Shown here piece after piece: positions 9,548 through 22,700 of a DNA stretch of 64,000 nucleotides. Both the position numbers and the translations under genes were made by a program. Numbering within the stretch: the stretch's first letter is position 1; every line of letters begins with the position of its first letter. The DNA is from Brachycybe producta (taxonomy: Eukaryota > Arthropoda > Diplopoda > Playtdesmida > Andrognathidae), in NCBI GenBank assembly GCA_036925085.1, contig JAUPFP010000003.1:4217501-4281500 (forward strand), in the 5' to 3' direction. The notes under the pieces were generated by a model, which was given only the letters and a program-made list of their open reading frames with translations, was not told where the DNA came from and searched no databases.

Positions 9548-12500
9548 CTAGAACAAAAATAAATAAATAAAAATTGTTATTTTAATTTAAAAGCACTTCA
9601 GGATTCAATAGGGAATGAAAAAGACAAAAATTACAACTTTTTTTGTTGAGAAGTCGCAGCAACACATAAGCGCTTGTAACTACTTAACACTAAGTAAAGA
9701 TTGTGATATGTGCAGTGTTGGGGGAGTATTTTAAACTAGTGGGGTAACTCGTCATAAATGACGGGAGCGAAATTCACAGGCAATTGTGCCTAGCATTAGA
9801 ATTTCTTTTCCTCCGCCCTTTTATAACGTCAGACCAAGTAACAAACCGAATTAGAAATTGATGACGTTCATAAAAGGGCGGAGCAAAATAAATTCTAATG
9901 CTAGGCACAATTGCATGTGATAAACTGTAGTTTAATTTTGCTATTATCCCCCCTCCCCTTTTTTATATTTGAAAGAGAAAATGAGTTTTTCATTTTCTCC
10001 CTCCCCCTTTTTTCCCCTCCACGTTTCTCTCTCTCTCCCCCCCATCTACACTTTCCAACCTTCTCCCCCTCTCCAATTTAATATCATGGGGTTCTTGGAT
10101 GGGGAGTGTGCAACATATAGTTAACCTTGAGAAAAAAAAGCGGTTCATTTATTCATTTAAATTTAAGTTTATATAAATTCCTACGTGCTTTAAATTAACA
10201 GCGTTAGATCAGGAAACACAGATAGACGGGGCTTAATATATATATAATACTTCATTTGTATTTAATATTTGTATTTGAAATACATCCATTAAATAATGTA
10301 TTTTGTATTTTGAAAATACTTTTTATTTATAGTATTTTGATTACTACAAAAATACTATTTAAAAAAATTGTTCCTTTAAAAAGATTATTTGTTTTTTTTT
10401 TACTTTGGAAAAACTTTGACAAAGTTAAGTTGGCATGCCTTTGTTACATTGATGAAAAACGAATTGGCACCAGTTTCCATAAAAATACAGTGAAACCTTG
10501 GATTGCGAGTAATGTTGTTTGCGAGTGTTTTGCAAGACGAGCACATCTTTTTTTAATAAAGTTTAACTTGATAAACGAGCGTGGTCTTGCAATACGAGTA
10601 GTACGTATGTATACGCTTTGTGAAACGTAACGTGATCGTAAACGTAAACGTAACGTGATCGTAAACGTAAACGTAACGTGATCGTAAACGTAAACGTAAC
10701 GTGATCACAACTAAACCTTTGGTTCGCTTTGATATAGGTGTCCTTTGGATTACAAACACGTTTCTGGAACGAATTATGCTCGCAATCCAAAGTTTATCTG
10801 TAAGTAAAAAAAAAATTAGTTCCGATAATTGACGGTTCAGATAACCAACGTTCCGATAATCAACGCTCTACTGTAACTGAATTTTAGCTGTTCTTTTCCT
10901 AGTCATTTTGTCATTGCGCCATACTTCGCTCTTGACAAGTTAGACAGATAGCTTTTGAAAATATATGTCTTCTTCGATAAGTTCTTCTTGTGCGAAGTTA
11001 ATTTCATGACGTTTCGAATTGCCGTTTGGTTGATACAGCCATTTGAGTAACTTGGGAATCGCAAAACTGACCATGTCTCAAGGTCACGTGAAACTGTTCC
11101 GAGTGACTAAGCACTTAATAATGACATTATTTAGATTAGGCTTGTTATTTCCGGCATTTTGAACATTTGACAATGGGCAGATGAGCAACATACTACCTTT
11201 TGGAATTGAACACCTTACCTCAATAATGAGTGGAGCAGTAGTACGACGGTCGCTTTTCAACGAAACGTCCTGATTCTTCGTCGACGAAGCATCGCAAGGC
11301 TTCTGACGAATTGCAACACCCGATGACGAAAAATTCTCTGCGTCTTCCGAAACTGGAGTCTTCGGCTCGTCACCACCGACACCTTCTGTTGCCAAAGGTG
11401 TGCGGACAGTGTCAGGAGTGACCGTGCCCTTCGTTGAGACGGTCTGCCCTTGTACCGTGCTCCCTCTCGAGACACCAAACGACCTCTGACCGAACAATTT
11501 TGCACTCTCGCTCGTATTGCTTCCTCTCCTCGACGAAGTTGACTCTTGATTATTGCTAGAAAGCGTTTCGGCCGTCCAATCAACACGACCACCATCTAGT
11601 TCTTGCGGTTCCTTCGATCGTACCGTGTTGCCACTTTCGATAATAGAAGTACTTGTAGGTGGTAAACTTGGAGTCGATTCGTTGTTTTGAAAGCTATTCG
11701 TTCTACATTTAGAACCCGGTTCCAGATTTTCGTTGTAGTCGAGCACGGGTTTTGTCTGGTCTTCCCGTTTAGCGAACGGTACAAATACGGACCCGACAGA
11801 ACTCAATTTCCGCACAACCGAAGTAACTGATGTCTTTTGAGGTGTTTTGTCTTCGACACCATCGACATCTTGCGATTTCGATAATCTAGAGGCACTAAGC
11901 GATATGTAAACCTGTCTGTCAGAAAACGAAGATCCACGGGTCCGTTCGACAGTCGTCTTTGTCGGCTCCATTACTGTTGTGGCCACCACAGATGACAGTT
12001 CTGTTACGGGCGAATCAGGTTTCTCAATTGCAGGCGTTTTCTCCGTTTCGTCTTTGACGGTATCGAAATTCGATTGACCATCTTCTTCGTTTTCCTTTTG
12101 CGTAACAACCGGTACATCAGAATCTTTCAACTTCAGCGACCGCCGATGGAACACCTTAACGTAGTAAAATAAATAGACATACACAGTTTAAAACAAAACT
12201 TTACAAAATCAATGTAAACTCCCTTTCAGCATTCAATTTTTGTTCTAGTTTTGACAGCGATTCCCAAAGGAGGTGTCGTGGCACACTACGGTGACCTACC
12301 CAAAAGGGGTTGGGACCCATAATTATGCATTTTATGCGCAATGTTGCTTCTAATAAACGCCCATCCACACCAAGCTGATAAAACACAAAACAACACAGAA
12401 ACTCAAGTGTTTCGAGACAAATTGGCAACAATTCTAAAACATTTCTGCGACCTTTCTGTTTTGTTCGTGTTTTGTCTGCAATTTCAAACAAATTATTCCA

Positions 12501-15500
12501 TGTCCCGCCGCAAATCGGTAAACATCAAAAGGTTTCTGCTTTGTCTCGGTAATACGCAACATTTTCTTCAACTCATGTCTGTGCAGTGTGTGGACAGTTA
12601 GTATAAAAACAACAACATAACAGTTGCGTAGTTTATGCAGGACAATACTCAAAACAAATCTGTGACACAACACAAACAAATTGGGTTTTGTTTTTGTTTC
12701 TATAGTTGTCCACATAGACGTGTACAATAGTCTTATTAGTGTTGCTTTGAAGTGTTTTACTTCACTGTTCTGTTGTTGTTTTAATACTAACCGTTGCAAG
12801 AATGTTGCGTAGTATACCGAGACAAAACAAAAACCTTCTGATGTTTACAGGACATGAGCCGGCCGACACAGAATTGTTTGTCAAATTGCAGACAAAACAA
12901 AAAAAGAAACATAAAAGTCGAAGAAATGTTTTATAATTGTCGCCAATTCGTCGTGAAACAATGAGTTTCTGTTTTTTTGTCAGCTTCATGTGGATCAGCC
13001 TTAATATTTACATTCATTTTACTATTTACCAACTCCGAAACTAAACATTAAATTAGCAAACCTTAAAAAGCTCCGGTTCTTCTGTTTTGTTTCCCATCTG
13101 ACGTTGACGTGGTCGTCTAAGTGGAACCGACCGCACGATTGCGCCAGATTCCGTCTCAACTACCGGAGCAGGAGATTTCTCCTTCAGCTTTTCGACCTCA
13201 TCACGAATTGGAGATGTTGCAAGCTGTTCCGGGAGCGAGACCGGTAACTCCGAGTCAGATTGCGAGGCCACTTTCGGTTTCTGCGGCTTTTTTTCCCACG
13301 ATACATCTAATCTTACGACATCGGTCGTACTCTCCTCGTAACTAAATCCATCATCATGTCCAAGCCGCGCGTAAGGCCGTATTTCGATCGATGAAGGTCG
13401 TTTGAGTTCAATCGGAAGTTTCCTTTCCGGCGTTTTACAACATTCATCGATCGACGTCGACTGTATCGTAGGTTGTGCCATAGCCTCGGTTGCTAGTGAA
13501 TCATTACAAAACGAGACATCGCTGTTCAATTCATCTATTGACAGCGGCTCCGTGACGGATTCATCCGAATGTTGTCGAGCCACATTCAGTAACGGAGCGT
13601 CTTTGGCCGATCCGAGAGAAAATCTCAAGGGCCTGACGGCAACATAAGGTGTGACCGGTTCTGGAAGAGATCGGCTGTAATGGTAGAGTTCAAGCTCGTC
13701 GATGTCTTCTTTAGTCAACTGATGCTGAACCGACATCCTCTTTGGATCGCTGATACTTGCACGAAGTTGCGATCCACTTTCGAAGTTTGGACTCAAGTCC
13801 AACGAAGAATCCATAGAATCATTCAGGCTTTCAAACGGTTCTTCTTCTTGTGTCCCTTCTTCGGAATCTTTTGTTTCGTGTCGAAAAAATGACGAAGTCT
13901 CTTCTTTGTTCGCCGTAACTTGAAATGAATAACGATGAATCGATTCTTCTCTGTTTGACTTTCTTTCATCCTGAGTTACGATGGACAAATGCTGCGTCTT
14001 CTCTTTCTGCACTTGACGACGGTAATTCGGTTCGCAGATGTCTGAAGTTGATTGTTTACACGATGCGACGATATCTTCCTCGACCTCTCCACGAGATGGA
14101 AACGAACGACTGTCTTTTTGAGTCTCGGCTCTTCCAAAAGAAGCCGTAGACAAAGAAGGACGAAATGGAACATATTGCGGCACGGAATCTTGCACTACTG
14201 ATATAAAAACACGATTGCTGTGTTTCTCGTTGTAGATAACCGAAGTCGAATCCTTCTCAGGAGACGACCTACTGTTTGTGGAAAAACTCTGAACTTTCGG
14301 TTGTTGTTGTTGTTGCTGCTCGAGAGAACCATTATCGTCTCTCTTCGCCTCATCCGATTTCTTTTTACGACCACTAAGACGAGAACCAAAAAGTTTGCTA
14401 AGGAAAGGCTCATCTTCGCCGTCTCTTTTGCTAGCAGCAACGTTCGCTTCTGAAATAGGCTCGGACACTTCGGCCACATCCTTCTTAGACCGCATGCCAA
14501 AACCGAAACACGAAGTCGTCGTAGTCTCCGAATCTTCGAGAGTTCGAGAACGAACTCTCGGTGCCGTCACAACCGATGGCTCCGGATTGCGAGACTCGCT
14601 ATCGACGCCGTCGTTCTTAGACATTCTCTGTCCGTATCTTGCAATTTCATGCTTCAGTTTTCTCTCGGCAGCATGAGATTTATTGTTATTGTTAACAACC
14701 GAATCACCTTCAAAATCAGTCTTATGTTTAGGACTGCCTTCGTCAGCTGCTGCCACCCCTGCCGCTACCGGTGGTGGTTCTTCAAGAACTGCTTTACTCA
14801 GAGCAGAGAAGTGCCTCTGTTTTGGACTAGACGGCACTTTGTAACTGTGAGAAACTTCCTCTACGTCTTCAGGAGTCGTAGGAAGGCTACTTCCTGTCGT
14901 AACCTAGAATAGACAAGGAATCGTTAGAAAACACAGCCGGGTCACAACTATAGGGTCAACTGATTTGCAAGGTTATCGTGAGAAAACGTTTATTCGGCTT
15001 AGGCCGTTGGCACGCGGAAAGCTTTTTAATGGCCAGGCTTTTCGCTAAAACCGACCACTTTGAGTCGCCTGCGGTAGTTGGAAGGTGATTCTAAACTATG
15101 AGTGAACTGCATAAACGTGGGTAACAGGACAAAATGGACTTTGAATCGCTTTTGTTATTGTTTCATTGCATTAAGAATTGAACGAAATCAAAGAAACACG
15201 ATAAGATTTATAAAAAGGGATTCAATTCTATTAAAATTGTTAAAAGTGACAGATGACCAACTATGTCATGAATTGCATTTTTAATATAAATAAATGAAAA
15301 TTTGGAAATGTATTTTTCTTCAAAAATGATTTGATTTCCAAGCGTTTTTATATAAACACAACCCGGGGAAAACTTTAAAAGTGGTTCTACGCTTGCCTGG
15401 TGTAGCCTCCTATGTCTCGGAACAGCGTGGTTCTTCCTAGGTTTAACAGCTATACGATGATGAGCTGCTCTATGATTCAGTAACATCGTCGGACCCAAAT

Positions 15501-18500
15501 CGAGGTCGGGATCTAATGATAAAAAAAATAACGACAAAAACCAGAACTCTTCCGTCAATTAAAACCTAGTCTCGAGATTAAAATGGTTAAAAAAAAGAAA
15601 GAAGATAAAATGGATCTCACCGCCACTTTGCCTTCTTTCAAAGATCATTCGAGACTGAAATAAACCATCCTTTAAAAAAATATCATAATCAAACAATGAA
15701 TTTATTTATTTACGTATTCAATAAGAAAACAACAAAGAAATCCTTTAGAAACTGACCTCGTTGTCAGTTTCGGAGCTACCCATGCTTAAAAGACTTCCGT
15801 CACTACTTCGAAATTTTCCAGACTGATCCTTAAACGAGACAAAACAAACAAAAACAAAAAAAAATTACACCAAATATCATTAAAATATGACAAAAAGTGG
15901 AACTTTTTAGAAAAAAAAAAATTAAAAAAAAAAAAGTGAAAAGTTGTTCGAAACTTTTTAAATTTGCAGGAAAAACATTACGAAAAAATATTCAAAGTGT
16001 TTTAGAAACTAGAATAAGTTCGTGACGATGCTAAAAGTTTTTTTCATAATTGTTATCTTTATAAATAACTTTTTTTTTGTAACACTTTGATAAAAACAGA
16101 TTGATTAAAGGTTCTGCGAAATGTTGATACTACGAACTAATTAATGTTGAGCTCGGTGTTCGGATTATTGAAAATGTTCCAATTACTTTAAAGTTAAGTA
16201 AATTTTGGATGCTTTCAAAAACATGGTCTCAATTCTGGCCACCTTTAGTGCCTTTAAGTTGATTTTTTTTAACGATAATTAACGTTCTAATTTCCTCTTA
16301 AATGTTGTGGCCATGTACAGTATTAACACCGTTTTTTTCTGGGGGGGATAGTTATTTAAAGGGGTTTTTCTATTTTATACAAATTTGAATTTGCTAATTT
16401 ACTTGACTCACGTTAAAGACCATTAACTTAAAAAAAAGTCCATCTTGCTAGCCACCCTCTCGGCTTTTAAAATCATCTTTTAGCTTTAAGAAAATTGGGT
16501 ATATTCCTTAATACTGTGTGTTCTACGGGTATTATGGTAAATTCATGACGTTTCGAATTGTCGTTTAGTCGCTACAGCCCAATTAGGCAACTTTTGAACC
16601 ACAAAACTAACCATGTGTCTCATTGCACGTGTAACGGTGGATTACCTAGGCTCTTATTGCACGAATGAGGAACATGATCGAGGGGAGAGCAACATCTACG
16701 CAAGGTCAATATACGGTACTTTTTCCTCTGTTAACCGAGTTTGACCGTATCCGAGCTTTTATTGGTACACATTAGCTCAGATAAACAGGACTCTACTTTA
16801 CAGGATTGTAAGTTGTAAGTTAGAACTCCGCTCAAGAGTATTTCAGGTAAGGTTCAAATGGTTGTTTGTTTCCTTCCCGAATCTGGGCCTAAGGTAATTT
16901 CACTCGATTCCCTTCAGCATTTTGAAACCAACTTGAAAGTATTTTAGAAACTAGAAAAGTAAGGTAATGACTTTTACCGACAAGCGACGTTTAGTGGCTT
17001 CGAATAGATAAGACTGCAAAAAATAGCCGGCGTGTGGCCGAAACCGAACACTCGAGTCAACTCTACACAACCACTTTATTTGCAATTTATTTAATAACAA
17101 CCGCTTTCAGTCGACTCGAGTGGTCAATTTCAGCAACACGCTAACCACTTTTTGCAGTCCATACCGACCACTAAAACGGCGCTGTGAACGTCCTTACTAA
17201 ATAACTAAAGGTTATTTTCACATTGATATCTTTATAAATTAGCTTGAAAATGAGGCAACTTTAAGCTACAAAAAATTTATTTTTAATATCCACATGAAAA
17301 TATCCTTAAGAGGATACATCGCAAAATTACTTTGAAAAATCTCCGCAAAGAGCGCTAGCATCGTTTTTCTATTGAGCCCATAGACCCAATGTTAAAAAAA
17401 AGCATTAATTTTTTTAAATACACAGCAATCGCGGCGTCAACATGTTTATTTTTCATATTTAAAGTTGTCTAATGTTAGGTTTTCAAAGTGCAATGTGCAC
17501 CTTAAATATATGCTTATCGAGTGATAGAATGACAAAAAATTGGTAAATGCGGTTCTATTTTTAAAAGCTATTTCAAAATCGCCAATTTGTAACTATTATG
17601 TTAACTCTATTGAGTATGCGCGCTCGAAAGCAAAAAAATTTCCATTAATATCTTGGTAAAAATACGTAAAAATAATTTTAAAAAACCACACTGAAGACAA
17701 CACGTGCTGATTTTTTTTTCCTGTTTTTTTAAAAATTATTTTTAGGTATTTTAACGAGCATTTTAATGGATATTTTTTGCGTACGCGCGCGTACTCGATG
17801 GAGGTTAAAATAAGTTAGAAATTCGCGATTTTGAAATAGTTTTTAAAAATAGAACCGCACTTACCAATTTTTTGTCATTCTATCACTCGATCAGCATATA
17901 TTTAATGTGCACATTGCACTTTGAAAACTTAATATTGGACAACTTTAAATATGAAAAATAAACATATTGCCGTCGCGACTGCTGTGTATTTTAAAAATTA
18001 AACGTTTTTTCTACAACATTGGGTCTATGGGCTCAATAGAAAAACAATGCTAGCGCTCTTTGAGGAGATTTTTTCGAAGTCCTTTTGTGATGTAGCCTCT
18101 TAATGAATTTTTCACACATATTTTCAGGTTTTTTTGCGCATATAAATCCGCTCTCTCGTAATAAACGTTTGAAACCAACCATAAGTCCCTGCCGCAAGAC
18201 TTCTGCAGTTGTGGGACTCGTACAAGGACTACGAGGCAATCCCGGATCTTCGTCATCCGACTCTTGCCTAGCTCTCAGCTTGTTCATTAGTTCCTCCTGA
18301 CAGAGAAACAATTAACAACCACAAAAGTTGAACGAACACTCAACACAAAACAAACACACGACACGAGCGTTCGAAGTTGACAATCCGTCATCGTTATACC
18401 TTCATCCCCTTGACGGAAAACCGTCTTCGAACCGAATGAGGTCGATCTCGACGTTCCTTTTCGCGCCCTCGATCCGAAGTCCTCGTTTCGGCCTCGGGAG

Positions 18501-19674
18501 CAAAAACACTATCGTGCGAAAGACTCAAAGCAGAACTTATAGGCGTTCCGTCATGAATCTCGGATCTTCTCGGTGTTCCTCCAGTCGTCAAAAGTTCGCT
18601 CGTCGATCGAGATTTCGCGGCTTCATCATCGTTCTTGTGTTTCGATCGTCGACGAAAGATCTTCCGCACGACACGAAACGGTCGAAATCGTTTACGTTTT
18701 GGTTCTGTAAGAAATATCCAACATACAAAAAATAAGATTTGGTTCTCATCATAATTCAATCATAAATGAGGGAAAGAAGTAGAGAAGTAAAAAATAAATA
18801 AATAATAACATGAAGAGAGTCGGTCGAGCGAATCTTTTTTTTTTCTCTCTCTCTCTCTCTTTCTGAAACAAACACTTTCTGAACTGTTAATAACAAAATG
18901 TTACATCACGATCACTTATGATTTTTTTTAAATAAAAACTAACAAAAGCCGCACCTTAATCTCTTGGTAATCTTATTTTTTTGTGTTCGAAAAATAAAAA
19001 ACAATAGATTTTATAATCGGCCGCTTAACAACGGCTCGTAAACATTATTAGTCCTACTAAAAGAAAACACACTGAGACAAACGAGAAGAAAAAAAAAAGA
19101 AAAAAAGAGAGATAATTAACCACCTGTAATGAGTTCTATTCATGTAGAATAATTTTGTAATCATCTCTCTCTATTTCTGAGATAATCCACTTTTGGTGTT
19201 TGAGAGAGAGACAGAGAGAGAGAGCGAGAGAGAAAGAGGGGGAGAAAGAGGGAGAGAAAAAAAGCGAGAGAGAAAGAGGGAGAAAAAAAGCGAGAGAGAA
19301 AGAGGGAGAAAAAAAGCGAGAGAGAAAGAGGGAGAGAAAAAAAGCGAGAGAGAGAGAGAGAAAGAGGGAGAGAGAAAGAGAGAGAGAGAGGGAGAGAGAA
19401 AAAGAGAGAAAGACAGAGAAAAAGAGAAAGACAGAGAAAAAGAGAAAGACAGAGAAAAAGAGAAAGAGAGAGAGAGAGAAAGAGAGAAAGAAAGCGAGAG
19501 AAAGACAGAGAAAAAGAGAGAAAGACAGAGAAAAAGAGAGAGAGAGAAAGACAGAGAAAAAGAGAGAGAGAGAAAGACAGAGAAAAAGAGAGAAAGACAG
19601 AGAAAAAGAGAGAGAGAGAAAGAAAGAGAGAAAGAAAGAGAGAAAGGAAGAGAAAGAGAGCTAGAGAGAGAGCT

Positions 19675-19705
<31 letters not shown>

Positions 19706-22700
19706 AAGAAAGCGAGAGAAAGACAGAGATAGAGAGAAAGGGAGAGAGAGATAGAGAAAAAGAGACAGAAATTGAAAAAGAGAGAGAGGAAGAAAAAGAG
19801 AAAGCGAGAGCGAGAGAGAGAGCGAGAAAGTTAGTTAGAAAGAGTTAGAGTAAAAGGGAGAAAGAAAGAGAGAGCGAGGGAGAGAGAGCGAGGGAGGGAG
19901 GGAGAGAGAGAGAGAGGCAAGTTTCGAGTCGACTAGTTTTAGATTAACACACATTGACAATAATAATAAAAATAAAATTCTCTCTCTCCATTTCCATAAT
20001 TGGGCATAAAGTTTTAAACCCACGGCCAACCGGACGGAATCTATGAATCTATTCTATTTCCAATGGTGGTCCAGACAAAAGACAGAAATAAAAAATGATA
20101 TCTCTCTCTCTCTTTCTCTCTGTCTAATAACTAACTATTCTAGGCTAAAAATAAAATTGTTAGTAAGTGTTATGATTCGGTCTGTGTTTTTTTTGTAGAC
20201 ACCCAAATTTATTGCACAGAAGAACATGTAAAACAGAGGTCTTTAATTTGTATATTAACTTCCATTAAAATACTAACTACTGAACCCGTCGTGCAACTTG
20301 CACGAAAAAAAAAATGAACTAATAATAACTTAAGATGGCTTTTTAAACATTAGACTAATGTGCATATCTGCTAAAATGCATATTGGGAACCGGTTTGGAC
20401 TGGTTCGTCAAGATCGACGAACGGATCAGAACTGGTTCCGAAAAAAAAATCGCGAACCGCTTAAAGCGGTTCCGAACCGAGTAGAAACCGTTCGGTTCTA
20501 CCCGTTGCCACCTCTATAAAGCGTTTCCTTTTTTCCCAGTTAAATCTTAGACCATTACTCTCTGGGACTGGCAACTCCTAATGTGTTGAATGGCAATGGA
20601 TTTCTCGTATAACCTGGTGAAACTACAACAGCGCCTTCTGGAGATCAGTGTACCCCCCCCCCCCCCCGGACAGTAGTTTTTGCTCTTTGGCGACCAGAGA
20701 GCAATAAAAACCTGCCCGTAATTATAGTACAACCTTTTCCCACTAAAGTGGTGCTACTGTCACCACTATAGGTTACCACTATATATAAACACTAATGGTT
20801 TCCCAGCCGCTGGTTGCTGCTGGCTGGTTGTAGCTCTCTAGCGGCATAGTCTGAACTGCTACTAGCAGCTGCTTTCTCCAGCGGGCTAGTGATTTTAACA
20901 GCAGCTGCTAAAGTTGGACATGTCCAACTTCACCAGCTACCAGCTGGTCATGTGACTCCCTTCCTGCTGCTGCCATCTAGTGTGAACTTTTAGTTGCTAG
21001 TAGTGGCACTAGTGGTAGTTGAAACTCCACTGCTTGGGTTGGTTGTTGTTAGAGTTTGTGTTTTTGCAAGACGGTGATTGGATGACTTGCACTGCTAATA
21101 CCAGCAGTGACTAGACAAGTGTGAACCCAAAGCAGCTGCTGGTTGCTGTTGCTGCTAATAGAAAGCAGCAACCAGCCTAGTGTGACTGCGCCTTTTGGAT
21201 TCACAATGCAAGTCATCCAATCACCGTCTTGCAAAAACACAATATCTAACAACAACCAACCCAAGCAGTGGAGTTTCAACTACCCACTAGCGCCACTACT
21301 AGCGACAAAGGGTGCACACTAGCTGGTAGCAGCAGGAAGAGAGTCACATGACCAGCTAGTAACTGCTAAAGTTGGACATGTTCAACTACAGGCAATTAGA
21401 AATCGGGACAAACAGAAGTTGGCTCCGCCCTTTTGATGACGACCGGCAACTTCTAATTGGTTGGTTGTGTGGTCTGACGTCACATACTCCGCCCTTTTCA
21501 ACGTCGAACCACACAACAAACCAATTAGAAGTTGCCGGTCGTCATCAAAAGGGCGGAACCAACTTCTGTTTGTCCCGATTTCTAATTGCCTGTTGTTCAA
21601 CTTCACCAGCCACTGTTAAAATCACTAGCCTGCTGGAGAAAGCAGCTGCTGGTAGCAGTTCACACTTTGCTGCTAGAGGGCTACAACCAGCCAGCAGCAA
21701 CTAGCAGCTGGTAAACCAGCCTAGTGTGAATGCGCCATAATTGTCACAGTTGCCAGTTCCGGAGAGTAATCGCCTAAGGTGTTTGTATGGTCATAAGAAT
21801 GCAATCACTTCTATTTGTTTACTTATCGCACTTTGGATTTCCCTTTAAAAGATTAATCTAAAAACAAAACAAAACCCGAAATACTAAAAATTTTAAAAAT
21901 CCATTGCATTTTAACGTCTAAAATTTAAATCCCAAAAATACTCCAGTTGTCAAATTAAGTTTTGTTTAAATTTGAAATCTAATGTAGAGATGTACCACAT
22001 ATTATTGCGCTATTTAACCATTAAACCATAAAACGTTCTCTTTTTTTTTGTAATAAAATCCAAGACGTTTAAATTTTAAATCAAATAAAACTTTTTTTTC
22101 TGAAGTTTTCCAACCACAAACAAATTCGTGTATTTTCTTGTTTCATATCTTTTTAACCAAACTCCAGTTTTCTTATCTTTTTTTTTGTTTTCAAATCTAG
22201 AAAATAAGATTATAATTTATATGAAAACGAGAATCGATTCGTATTCTGTCAAAAGTGAATTTCTCTCAATTATGATCAAACTGATGATCTAATCTCTCTC
22301 CGGAAAGAGAGAGCGAGAGAGAGAAAGAGAAGAGAGATAGAAAAGAGAAAGAGAGAGAGAGGAGAAAGAGGGAAAGAGAGAGGGAAGGAGAGAGAGAGGG
22401 AAAGAGAGAGGGAAGGAGAGAGAGGGAAAGAGAGAGAGAGAGAGAGAGAAGAGAAAGAGAGAGGGAAGGAGAGAGAGGGAAAGAGAGAGAGAGAGAAGAG
22501 AAAGAGAGAGGGAAAGAGAGAGGAGAGGGAGAGAGGAGATGGAGAAGGAGAGGGAGAGGGAGAGAGAAAGAGAGATAGAAAAGAGAAAGAGGGAAAAATA
22601 GAGAGAAAGAGGGAAAAAGGGAAAGAGAGAGAGAGAAGAGAAAGAGGGAAAAAAAGGCAAAAAAGAGACAGAAAGAGAGAGCGGGAAGGAGAGAGATAGA

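Noticed and set aside
19193-19732. Open frames of 150-180 codons rich in Arg, Glu and Lys
   Set aside because: They are the (GA)n microsatellite read in frame; two frames are open at once and there are no splice or start signals.
21372-21704. Recurrent open frame reading RQLEIGTNRSWLRPF in many places
   Set aside because: It is the translation of family F arms on both strands; it occurs wherever F occurs and has no start context or conservation beyond the DNA palindrome.
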